From NCBI RefSeq assembly GCF_023016525.1, contig NZ_JALKCG010000004.1, forward strand, positions 225,492 through 289,491: 64,000 nt of DNA. Direction: 5' to 3'. Every line of letters begins with the position of its first letter. The stretch's first letter is position 1. This DNA is from Ancylobacter koreensis (GTDB lineage Bacteria; Pseudomonadota; Alphaproteobacteria; Rhizobiales; Xanthobacteraceae). Below are positions 7,356-17,363 of this stretch, piece after piece. The notes under the pieces are model-generated. The model made no database searches. It saw only the letters and a program-made list of their open reading frames with translations, and had not been told where the DNA came from. A program made the position numbers and the translations under genes.

Positions 7356-8993
7356 ATGATGACATTCAGCGCCCGACTTCGCCGCCTCGCCGGCGGCCTT
7401 CTCCTCACCCTGTTCGCCTTCTGCGCCGGACCCGGCACGGAGCAGGCCATGGCCCAGGGTTCCAGCGCGCCAGACATCAGCGCGCCGCTCGCCCAGCTCG
7501 CCAATGACAATTACGGCGACACCGAAGCCGCTCTCGGCGCGCTCGCCCTGAGCGGCAGCCCGGCGGCCGCCGGCGTCGTCGCGGCGCTCGCGGACGGCAA
7601 GCTCGTCTTCAGCACCTCGCCGCGCCAGGTCTATATCCGTGGCGACGCCGGTCTCATCGACCCGTTGACCATGCAGCCGGTGGCCGATGCCCCGGCGGTG
7701 AAGCCGGTGCGCGTCAACAACCGCATCCGCCGCGCCATCGACGCAGCCAACGGCGCGCTATCGCTGGTCAGCCCCGACCCCGCCAAGCGGATGGAGGCGG
7801 CGAACGCCGTCGGCCGCTCGCGGGACGAGGCGGCGTTGCCGGCGCTTGATGTCGCCCTCGCTAAGGAGGCCGACCCGAAGGTCAAGTCGGCGATGACGCT
7901 GGCGCGCGCCTCGATCGTTATCGGCAAGGAGGGCATCAGCCCCGCCGAACGCATCGCGGCCGTCGATCTCGTCGCCGCCGAAGGAAATCAGGAAGCGCTT
8001 GCGATCCTGCGCAGCGTGCCGGCCAGCGCGGCGCCGGAGGTGAAGCAGGCAGCGGCGGCGGCCATCGACGCCATCGAGCGCAACCTCGCCATGTGGAGCA
8101 TGGCGCAGAATGTCTGGTACGGCCTCTCGCTCGGCTCGGTGCTGCTGCTCGCCGCCATCGGCCTCGCCATCACCTTCGGCGTGATGGGCGTGATCAACAT
8201 GGCGCATGGCGAGATGGTGATGCTCGGCGCCTATACGACCTTCGTCGTGCAGGAACTGATCCGCACCTACAATCCCGCCCTGTTCGACCTCTCGCTGATC
8301 ATCGCCATCCCGCTCGCCTTCGTCTTCACAGGCCTCATCGGCATCATCATCGAGCGCACCGTGATCCGGTTCCTCTACGGCCGGGCGCTGGAAACGCTGC
8401 TCGCCACCTGGGGCATCTCGCTGATCCTGCAGCAGGCGATCCGAACCCTGTTCGGCCCGACCAACCGCGAGGTGGGCGCGCCGAGCTGGATGTCGGGCTC
8501 CTTCGAGATCGGGCAGCTCTCCATCACCTATGGCCGGCTCTGGATCATCGTCTTCGCCATCCTCGTCTTCGTCGCGCTGCTGGCCACGCTGCGGCTGACC
8601 CGCATCGGCCTCGAAATGCGCGCCGTGACGCAGAACCGGCGCATGGCCGCCTCCATGGGCATCCGCACCAACTGGGTCGACGCGGCGACCTTCGGCCTCG
8701 GCTCGGGCATCGCCGGCATGGCGGGCGTCGCGCTCAGCCAGATCGACAACGTCTCGCCCAATCTCGGCCAGAGCTACATCATCGACAGCTTCCTCGTCGT
8801 GGTGTTCGGCGGCGTCGGCAATCTGTGGGGCACGCTGGTGGGCGCCATGTCGCTCGGCGTCGCCAACAAGCTGCTGGAACCCTATGCGGGCGCCGTGCTC
8901 GGCAAGATCGCCCTGCTCGTCATCGTCATCCTGTTCATCCAGAAGCGCCCGCGCGGCCTCTTCGCCCTCAAGGGGAGGTCGATCGAAGCATGA
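7356..8993 (+). CDS. urtB: Urea ABC transporter permease UrtB
   Basis: A 545-residue permease. Residues 1-30 form a signal or first membrane segment. Residues ~40-245 form a soluble domain with HEAT-like helical repeats (ALGALALSGSP..., ALDVALAKEADPKVKSA), a known feature of proteobacterial UrtB. The rest is a multi-spanning LivH-type permease with the GVMGVINMAHGEMVMLGAY and TQNRRMAASMGI signatures. ATG at 7356 follows a GGAAG site. The stop overlaps the urtC start as ATGA, indicating translational coupling. With UrtC it forms the urea channel across the inner membrane. Confidence 0.95.
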   Translation: MMTFSARLRRLAGGLLLTLFAFCAGPGTEQAMAQGSSAPDISAPLAQLANDNYGDTEAALGALALSGSPAAAGVVAALADGKLVFSTSPRQVYIRGDAGLIDPLTMQPVADAPAVKPVRVNNRIRRAIDAANGALSLVSPDPAKRMEAANAVGRSRDEAALPALDVALAKEADPKVKSAMTLARASIVIGKEGISPAERIAAVDLVAAEGNQEALAILRSVPASAAPEVKQAAAAAIDAIERNLAMWSMAQNVWYGLSLGSVLLLAAIGLAITFGVMGVINMAHGEMVMLGAYTTFVVQELIRTYNPALFDLSLIIAIPLAFVFTGLIGIIIERTVIRFLYGRALETLLATWGISLILQQAIRTLFGPTNREVGAPSWMSGSFEIGQLSITYGRLWIIVFAILVFVALLATLRLTRIGLEMRAVTQNRRMAASMGIRTNWVDAATFGLGSGIAGMAGVALSQIDNVSPNLGQSYIIDSFLVVVFGGVGNLWGTLVGAMSLGVANKLLEPYAGAVLGKIALLVIVILFIQKRPRGLFALKGRSIEA

Positions 8994-10171
8994 GCACGAC
9001 CCAGACCCGTCAGCCCGCCCTGCTCGGTACCAGCGGCCTCGTCTTCCTCGGCGTGCTGGTTGCCGCCGCCGTGCTGGTGCCGATCCTCAACCTCGCCATC
9101 TCGCCGGATTCGGCGGTGCACGTGCCGACCTATGTCGTCTCGCTGCTCGGGAAGTACCTGACCTATGCGCTGCTCGCGCTGTCGGTCGACCTCATCTGGG
9201 GGTATGTCGGCATCCTCTCGCTCGGCCAGGGCGCCTTCTTCGCGCTCGGCGGCTACGCGATGGGCATGTATCTGATGCGCCAGATCGGCACGCGCGGCGT
9301 CTATGGCGACCCTGTGCTGCCGGACTTCATGGTGTTCCTGAACTGGAAGGAACTGCCCTGGTTCTGGTACGGCTTCGACTGGTTCCCCTTCGCCGCGCTG
9401 ATGGTGCTGCTGGCGCCGGGCATCCTCGCTTTGGTGTTCGGCTGGTTCGCCTTCCGCTCGCGCGTCACCGGCGTCTACCTGTCGATCATCACTCAGGCGA
9501 TGACCTTCGCGCTGCTGCTGGCCTTCTTCCGCAACGACATGGGCTTCGGCGGCAATAACGGCTTGACCGACTTCAAGGATATTCTCGGCTTCAACATCCA
9601 GTCGGACGGCACGCGCATCGTGCTGTTCGTGCTCTCGGCGCTGGCGCTGGGGCTCGGCTACCTGCTGTGCCGCTTCCTCGTGCGCTCGCATTTCGGCAAG
9701 GTGCTGGTGGCGATCCGCGACGCGGAAACGCGGGTGCGCTTCACCGGCTACAGGGCGGAGAACTACAAGCTGGTCGCCTTCGTGGCCTCGGCCATGCTGG
9801 CCGGCATCGCCGGCGCGCTCTACGTGCCGCAGGTCGGCATCATCAACCCGTCCGAGTTCTCGCCGGCCAATTCCATCGAGATCATCGTCTGGGTGGCAGT
9901 GGGCGGGCGCGGCACGCTGGTCGGCGCGGCGCTCGGCGCGGTGCTGGTGAACTACGCCAAGACCTACTTCACCTCAGGCATGCTCGCTCCCTACTGGCTG
10001 TTCATGCTCGGCGGCCTGTTCGTGGCAGTGACGCTGTTCCTGCCCAAGGGCATCGTCGGGACCTTCTACGAGTGGCGCGCGCGCCGCCGCGAGCGCGACG
10101 ACATTCCCGGAGAATCGCCCGGTGAGCTGCCCGGCGAGCCGCCGCTCGCCGAACCCAAGCCGGCCGCGTAG
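8990..10171 (+). CDS. urtC: Urea ABC transporter permease UrtC
   Basis: A 393-residue LivM-type permease with about ten hydrophobic segments. Signatures include YVGILSLGQGAFFALGGY and the cytoplasmic loop LVAIRDAETRVRFTGY that contacts the ATPase, followed by the GGRGTLVGAALGAVLVNY segment. The ATG overlaps the urtB stop by four bases. The C-terminal tail is short, charged and proline-rich (EWRARRRERDD onward). It partners UrtB in the membrane and receives energy from UrtD and UrtE. Confidence 0.95.
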   Translation: MSTTQTRQPALLGTSGLVFLGVLVAAAVLVPILNLAISPDSAVHVPTYVVSLLGKYLTYALLALSVDLIWGYVGILSLGQGAFFALGGYAMGMYLMRQIGTRGVYGDPVLPDFMVFLNWKELPWFWYGFDWFPFAALMVLLAPGILALVFGWFAFRSRVTGVYLSIITQAMTFALLLAFFRNDMGFGGNNGLTDFKDILGFNIQSDGTRIVLFVLSALALGLGYLLCRFLVRSHFGKVLVAIRDAETRVRFTGYRAENYKLVAFVASAMLAGIAGALYVPQVGIINPSEFSPANSIEIIVWVAVGGRGTLVGAALGAVLVNYAKTYFTSGMLAPYWLFMLGGLFVAVTLFLPKGIVGTFYEWRARRRERDDIPGESPGELPGEPPLAEPKPAA

Positions 10172-10181
10172 GGAGGCGAAC

Positions 10182-10991
10182 ATGAGCGACATCGACACGC
10201 TGGAGCCCCGCACCGCCGAGCCGGCGCCCGCCGCCCGCAAGGAGCTGACCGAGGCGCTGCTCTATCTCGACGCGGTCACGGTCACCTTCGACGGCTTCCG
10301 GGCGCTGAACGCGCTTTCCTTCACCGTCGACCCCGGCGAGATGCGGGCCATCATCGGCCCGAACGGCGCGGGAAAGACGACGATGATGGACGTCATCACC
10401 GGCAAGACCCGGCCCGACCGCGGCGACGTCTTCTTCAACGGCGGCACGACCGACCTCACCAAGCTCGACGAGACGCAGATCGCCACCCTCGGCATCGGCC
10501 GCAAGTTCCAGAAGCCGACGGTGTTCGAGAACCATACGGTGATCGACAATCTGCGCCTCGCGCTGAAGGGCCAGCGCCGCGCGCTGCCCAACATTTTCCG
10601 TCGCGAGAGTGCGGCCGAGCGCGAGCGCATCGACGAGATCTTCGAGACCATCAGGCTGACCGAGCACAAGGACCGCCTCGGTGGCGCGCTCTCGCACGGC
10701 CAGAAGCAGTGGCTGGAGATCGGCATGCTGCTGGCGCAGGACCCCAAGCTGCTGCTGGTGGACGAGCCGGTCGCCGGAATGACGGACGCCGAGACCGCGC
10801 AGACCGCCGAGCTGCTGCGCGAGATCAACGCCAACGGCCATTCCGTCGTCGTGGTCGAGCACGACATGACCTTCGTGCGCGACCTCGGCGTGCGCGTCAT
10901 GTGCCTGCACGAAGGATCGGTGCTGGCGGAAGGCACGCTCGATCAGGTGAGCGCCAATGAGCGCGTCATCGAAGTCTATCTGGGACGCTAG
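10182..10991 (+). CDS. urtD: Urea ABC transporter ATP-binding protein UrtD
   Basis: A 269-residue LivG-type ATPase. It has a Walker A GPNGAGKTT near residue 68, the signature LSHGQKQWLEIGM, and Walker B LLLVDEPVAGMT followed by the H-loop in VEHDMTFV. The modified signature (SHGQKQWLE rather than SGGQ) is characteristic of UrtD. A GGGAGG site lies seven bases before the ATG at 10182. It drives urea import together with UrtE and is encoded ten bases after urtC. Confidence 0.96.
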   Translation: MSDIDTLEPRTAEPAPAARKELTEALLYLDAVTVTFDGFRALNALSFTVDPGEMRAIIGPNGAGKTTMMDVITGKTRPDRGDVFFNGGTTDLTKLDETQIATLGIGRKFQKPTVFENHTVIDNLRLALKGQRRALPNIFRRESAAERERIDEIFETIRLTEHKDRLGGALSHGQKQWLEIGMLLAQDPKLLLVDEPVAGMTDAETAQTAELLREINANGHSVVVVEHDMTFVRDLGVRVMCLHEGSVLAEGTLDQVSANERVIEVYLGR

Positions 10992-10995
10992 GCGC

Positions 10996-11691
10996 ATGCT
11001 GGAAGTTCAGGACGTCAACCTCTTCTACGGCGCCGCGCAGGCGCTGCGCGGGGTCTCGCTGAAGGCCGAGCCGGGGAAAGTGACCTGCGTGCTCGGCCGC
11101 AACGGCGTCGGCAAGACCAGCCTGATGCGCGCCATTGTCGGGCAGGCGCCGGTCGCCAAGGGTAGCATCCGTTTCGGGGGCGAGGACATCACCGCGATGG
11201 CGCCGTCCGAGCGGGCGCGGCGCGGCATCGCCTTCGTGCCTCAGGGCCGCGAGATATTCCCGCTGCTCACCGTCGCGGAGAATCTGGAGACTGGCTTCGC
11301 CCCGCTCAAGCGGGCCGACCGCAACATCCCCGACGACGTTTTCTCGCTGTTCCCGGTGCTCGATTCGATGCTGCGCCGGCGCGGCGGCGACCTCTCGGGC
11401 GGCCAGCAGCAGCAGCTCGCCATCGGCCGCGCGCTGGTGATGCGGCCGAAGGTGCTGGTGCTGGACGAGCCGACCGAGGGCATCCAGCCCTCCATCATCA
11501 AGGATATCGGCAACGCCATCCGCTACTTGCGCTCCAAGGGCGACATCGCCATCGTGCTGGTCGAGCAGTATTTCGACTTCGCCAAGGAACTGGCGGACCA
11601 TTTCATCGTGATGGAGCGCGGCGCGGTCGTCATGTCGGGCGATGGCAAGGCCCTCGAGGACCCGGATGTACGCAACCGAATTGCCGTCTGA
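10996..11691 (+). CDS. urtE: Urea ABC transporter ATP-binding protein UrtE
   Basis: A 231-residue LivF-type ATPase with Walker A GRNGVGKTSL, the signature LSGGQQQQLAIGRAL, Walker B VLVLDEPTEGI and H-loop VEQYFDF. ATG at 10996 starts the conserved MLEVQDVNLFYG opening; the frame extends upstream into urtD but without need. Its last 26 bases overlap the start of ureD in another frame, so the urea transporter and the urease operon are joined without a gap and probably co-transcribed. Confidence 0.96.
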   Translation: MLEVQDVNLFYGAAQALRGVSLKAEPGKVTCVLGRNGVGKTSLMRAIVGQAPVAKGSIRFGGEDITAMAPSERARRGIAFVPQGREIFPLLTVAENLETGFAPLKRADRNIPDDVFSLFPVLDSMLRRRGGDLSGGQQQQLAIGRALVMRPKVLVLDEPTEGIQPSIIKDIGNAIRYLRSKGDIAIVLVEQYFDFAKELADHFIVMERGAVVMSGDGKALEDPDVRNRIAV

Positions 11692-12544
11692 GGCCGCCGC
11701 CGCCTCGATCCCGGTCGAGCGGCGCGGGCAGGGGCGGGTTTCGGTCGAGGCGCTGGGGCTGGACGGGCGCACCGTGCGCGGGCGCATCGCCGAATCCGGC
11801 TTCGCCCGCGTGCGTTTCCCGCTGTCGGGTCGGCGCGGCCGCTCGCTGGAAGCCGTGATGATCAACACCGGCGGCGGGCTCGCCGGCGGCGATGTCGCGC
11901 AGACCTGCCTGCATGCCGGGCGCGGTGCCCAACTTGTGGTCACGACGCAGGCGGCCGAGAAGGTCTATCGCTCGGACGGGGCGACCTCGCGGGTCGATGT
12001 CGAGCTGACCGTGGAGGCCGGCGGCTCCATCGACTGGATGCCGCAGGCGACCATCGTCTTCGACGGCGCCCGGCTCGAACGCTCCATTGCCGCCGATGTC
12101 GCGCCGGAAGCGCGACTGCTGCTGGTCGAACCGGTGATCCTCGGCCGTACCGCGCATGGCGAGCGCCTCTCGCACGGCCTGCTGGCCGACCGCTGGCGCA
12201 TCCGGCGCGGCGGGCGGCTGGTCTACGCGGACGGCCTCCATCTCGACGGCGACATCGCGCGCACGCTGGACCGCCGCGCCACCGCCGGCGGCTGGGCCGC
12301 CTTCGCCACGCTGCTGCTGCTGGCGCCCGACGCGGAGGCGCGGCTCGACGCTGTGCGTGCCTCGCTCGGTCTGTCGGAAGAGGGCGAGGGACTGCCCGAC
12401 GGGCTCGACGCCGGCGCCAGCGCGTGGGACGGCATGCTCTCGGTACGCCTGCTCGCGCGCGACGGGGCGCCGCTGGAGCGCGCCATCGCCCGCACCCTCG
12501 GCACGCTCGGCGTCGCCGAGCTTCCCCGCATCTGGCACTCCTGA
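11666..12544 (+). CDS. ureD: Urease accessory protein UreD (UreH)
   Basis: This 292-residue protein carries UreD-type landmarks: GRIAESGFARVRFPLS, MINTGGGLAGGD and TTQAAEKVYRSDGATSRV, then SIDWMPQATIVFDGARLERS. UreD is the scaffold that docks on the urease apoprotein together with UreF and UreG during nickel insertion. The start at 11666 lies inside the urtE 3' end (26-base overlap), while an upstream in-frame start at 11642 would overlap more. The stop TGA overlaps an ATG at 12544 that opens a 20-codon reading frame before ureA. Confidence 0.95.
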   Translation: MYATELPSEAAAASIPVERRGQGRVSVEALGLDGRTVRGRIAESGFARVRFPLSGRRGRSLEAVMINTGGGLAGGDVAQTCLHAGRGAQLVVTTQAAEKVYRSDGATSRVDVELTVEAGGSIDWMPQATIVFDGARLERSIAADVAPEARLLLVEPVILGRTAHGERLSHGLLADRWRIRRGGRLVYADGLHLDGDIARTLDRRATAGGWAAFATLLLLAPDAEARLDAVRASLGLSEEGEGLPDGLDAGASAWDGMLSVRLLARDGAPLERAIARTLGTLGVAELPRIWHS

Positions 12545-12602
12545 TGCAGGTGCGCTTCGCCTTTCACACGCCCGCCGCCTTTGCTGAGCCGGAGATGCAT
12601 TC

Positions 12603-12606
<4 letters not shown>
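12544..12606 (+). other. 20-codon reading frame bridging ureD and ureAB
   Basis: An ATG at 12544 overlaps the ureD stop (ATGA). The frame runs MQVRFAFHTPAAF to a TGA at 12604-12606 that overlaps the ureAB ATG, again as ATGA. It therefore bridges the 58-base gap exactly by two stop-start overlaps. It may simply be a coupling peptide that lets ribosomes move from ureD to ureAB, or chance. No homology is recognisable. Confidence 0.3.
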
Positions 12607-13223
<617 letters not shown>

Positions 13224-13277
13224 CCCGCCGACCCTATCGCCTTCCCGCCTGACCGATTGCCCGGAACGGATTGCCCC

Positions 13278-14990
<1,713 letters not shown>

Positions 14991-15014
14991 GTGTGGGAGC
15001 GACCGCTCGGGGCC

Positions 15015-15030
15015 GGCCTCGAAGGAGGCC
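15015..15030 (+). other. Small hairpin between ureC and ureE
   Basis: GGCCTC and GAGGCC flank a GAAG tetraloop (15015-15030), 24 bases after the ureC stop. It has a stable GNRA-like loop but no T-tract, so it is a candidate mRNA stabiliser or processing signal rather than a terminator. Confidence 0.35.
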
Positions 15031-15063
15031 ACGTCCGGGCCTTGCCGCAACCGGAGTTCCCGC

Positions 15064-15828
15064 ATGATCCGCGCCCGCACCGTTCTTCCCGCCGGCAGCT
15101 GGGATGTCGCCGTCGCCGCCGACCGCGTCGTGCTGCCCCATGACGGCCGCTACCGCCGCCGCATCGCCATGCGCGGCGAGGGCGACGTGGCCTTCCTGCT
15201 CGATCTCGACGAGGCGACCCGTCTGAAGGACGGCGACGGTCTCGCGCTCGACGACGGGCGCACTGTCGCTGTCATCGCCGCCGAGGAGCCGGTCGCCGAG
15301 ATCGTCGCGCGCGACCCGCATCATCTCGCCCGCCTCGCCTGGCATCTGGGCAACCGCCACGTGCCGGCCGAGCTGCTGGCCGACCGCATCCGCATCGCCC
15401 GCGACAGCGTGCTGGAGGAGATGGCGCGCGGTCTCGGCGCTGACGTCTCCATCGTCGAGGCCGCCTTCGAGCCGGAAGGCGGTGCCTATGAGGCCGCCGA
15501 GGCGCATGGTCATCACGATCACGGCCATCACGATCACGGCCATCACGATCACGGCCATCACGATCACGGCCATCACGCTCATGCGCATGGCGAGGCCTGC
15601 GGCTGCGGCCATGACCATGGTCACGATCATCACGCCCACGAGCATCACGCCCACGGACATAACGAGCACGCCCATGCGCCCGAGCGCGCCCGGGACGTGA
15701 TGCATGTCCATGAGCACGACCACGCTCAGGAGCACAAACACGGTGCGGACTGCGGTTGCGGTCACGACCATAGCCACGATCACCACGACCACGGGCACCA
15801 TGCCCACGGCCATCGGCATGGCCGCTAG
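15064..15828 (+). CDS. ureE: Urease nickel chaperone UreE with long histidine-rich tail
   Basis: Residues 1-~140 form the UreE fold (N-terminal peptide-binding half, then a metal-binding half with [15 protein letters not shown] and the [20 protein letters not shown] helix). Residues ~148-254 are an unusually long tail with more than 40 histidines plus aspartates, including four perfect HHDHG repeats and two CGCGHDH clusters. UreE delivers nickel to the UreD-F-G complex. Typical His tails have about 10-15 histidines, so this one could also act as a nickel store or buffer. The start at 15064 follows a GGAG site. Confidence 0.95.
   Translation: MIRARTVLPAGSWDVAVAADRVVLPHDGRYRRRIAMRGEGDVAFLLDLDEATRLKDGDGLALDDGRTVAVIAAEEPVAEIVARDPHHLARLAWHLGNRHVPAELLADRIRIARDSVLEEMARGLGADVSIVEAAFEPEGGAYEAAEAHGHHDHGHHDHGHHDHGHHDHGHHAHAHGEACGCGHDHGHDHHAHEHHAHGHNEHAHAPERARDVMHVHEHDHAQEHKHGADCGCGHDHSHDHHDHGHHAHGHRHGR
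15511..15570 (+). repeat. Four perfect 15-bp tandem repeats inside ureE
   Basis: The unit CATCACGATCACGGC occurs four times without change at 15511, 15526, 15541 and 15556, coding HHDHG each time. A degenerate fifth unit follows. Identity at third codon positions points to recent slippage or unequal recombination, so length polymorphism between strains is expected. Confidence 0.95.
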
Positions 15829-15837
15829 GCTAGGATC

Positions 15838-16545
15838 ATGAGCGAGGCGGCCGCCGAACCGGGGAACGCTGCGCCCGACCTGCTGCCGCTCTTCGTCTGG
15901 CTCTCGCCGGCCTTTCCCGTCGGCGCCTTTGCCTATTCGCACGGCCTCGAATGGGCGGTGGAGACGCAGGACATTTCCGACCTCGCCTCGCTGGACCGCT
16001 GGGTCGACGACCTGCTGCGCCATGGCGGGCCCTTCGCCGATGCGGTGCTGCTCGCCCATGCCTGGCGCGCCGCGCGGGCCGGCGACGAAGCGGCGCTGGT
16101 CGAGGTGCTGGAACTGGCGAGCGCCTTCGCCCCCTCGCGCGAGCGGCAGATGGAGACGCTGAACCAGGGCGACGCCTTCCTCGCCGCCACCCGGGTCTCC
16201 TGGCCGGCGCCGCTGCTGGAGCGGGTTCCCGCGCTCTGGGACGGCCGCGTCGCCTATCCTGTCGCGGTCGGCATCGCGGCGGCGGCGCACGGCCTACCGC
16301 TGGCGCCGACGCTGGCGGCCTTCCTCAACGCGGTGGCGGCGAACCTCATCTCGGCCGCCGTGCGCCTCGTGCCGCTCGGCCAGACCGACGGGAACCGCGC
16401 CCTGGCGGCGGCGACGATCACCGTTCGCGAGGTCGCCCCGCGTGCCGCCGGCGTGCCGCTCGACGCCATCGGCGGAGCGGCGCTTAAATCCGACATCGCG
16501 TCGATGCGCCACGAGACGCAGTACACGCGGCTATTCCGAAGCTGA
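15838..16545 (+). CDS. ureF: Urease accessory protein UreF
   Basis: A 235-residue helical protein with the UreF opening [26 protein letters not shown] and the conserved C-terminal stretch ending in [18 protein letters not shown]. It bridges UreD and UreG and gates GTP hydrolysis during nickel transfer. ATG at 15838 lies ten bases after ureE and sixteen bases before ureG, so all three are clearly one transcription unit. Nothing is missing relative to the family. Confidence 0.95.
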   Translation: MSEAAAEPGNAAPDLLPLFVWLSPAFPVGAFAYSHGLEWAVETQDISDLASLDRWVDDLLRHGGPFADAVLLAHAWRAARAGDEAALVEVLELASAFAPSRERQMETLNQGDAFLAATRVSWPAPLLERVPALWDGRVAYPVAVGIAAAAHGLPLAPTLAAFLNAVAANLISAAVRLVPLGQTDGNRALAAATITVREVAPRAAGVPLDAIGGAALKSDIASMRHETQYTRLFRS

Positions 16546-16561
16546 AGGCGAGGGGAGTTCG

Positions 16562-17218
16562 ATGGCAAGCGACAGCAGCGGCCCGCTGAGGGTCGGCATC
16601 GGGGGGCCGGTCGGCTCCGGCAAGACGGCGCTGATGGAGGCGCTGTGCCGCACCTTCCGCGAGCGCTACGACCTCGCCGCCATCACCAACGACATCTACA
16701 CCAAGGAGGACGCCGAGATACTCACCCGCGCCGGCGCGCTGCCGGCCGAGCGCATCATGGGCGTGGAGACCGGCGGCTGCCCGCACACCGCGATCCGCGA
16801 GGACGCGTCGGCCAACCTCGCCGCCATCGCCGAGATGCGCGGGCGCTTCCCCGCCCTCGACCTGATCCTGATCGAATCGGGCGGCGACAACCTCGCCGCT
16901 ACCTTCTCCCCCGAGCTGGCCGACATCACCATCTACGTCATCGACGTGTCGGCCGGCGAGAAGATCCCCCGCAAGGGCGGGCCGGGCATCACGCGCTCGG
17001 ACCTGCTGGTGATCAACAAGGTCGATCTCGCCCCGCTGGTCGGCGCCTCGCTGGACGTGATGGACCGCGATTCCCGCCGCATGCGCGGGCGCCGGCCCTT
17101 CGTTTTCGCCAATGTGCGGGCCGGCGTCGGTGTCGCCGAAGTGGCCCGCTTCATCGAGGAGGCCGGCGGCCTCGCGGGCACCCCGGCCGAAACTCTGGCG
17201 CGGGAAGACGTGACGTAA
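16562..17218 (+). CDS. ureG: Urease accessory GTPase UreG
   Basis: A 218-residue SIMIBI-class GTPase with P-loop [12 protein letters not shown], the nickel-binding region around [16 protein letters not shown] (Cys-Pro-His), [15 protein letters not shown] and the [10 protein letters not shown] guanine motif. It hydrolyses GTP to push nickel from UreE to the apo-urease complex. ATG at 16562 follows GAGGGGAG. It is the last gene of the block that begins at urtA. The next gene is 145 bases away and unrelated, although I see no strong terminator after it. Confidence 0.97.
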   Translation: MASDSSGPLRVGIGGPVGSGKTALMEALCRTFRERYDLAAITNDIYTKEDAEILTRAGALPAERIMGVETGGCPHTAIREDASANLAAIAEMRGRFPALDLILIESGGDNLAATFSPELADITIYVIDVSAGEKIPRKGGPGITRSDLLVINKVDLAPLVGASLDVMDRDSRRMRGRRPFVFANVRAGVGVAEVARFIEEAGGLAGTPAETLAREDVT

Positions 17219-17363
17219 CGGAGTGCCTCCTAGACACCGAGTTGTGGATAGGCTCGTATATTGCTTGTCCCGTTCGGGGCCGGCGTCGGCAGCGCCGTCC
17301 GAGACACGGCGACGGCGTGGCTGATGCGCGTTCCCGTCCGACTGCCGACCGACCAGGTGTCCG

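Noticed and set aside
15511..15570. 15-bp tandem repeats as a CRISPR-like or regulatory array
   Set aside because: They are in frame, contiguous and code HHDHG in UreE; no spacers are present.
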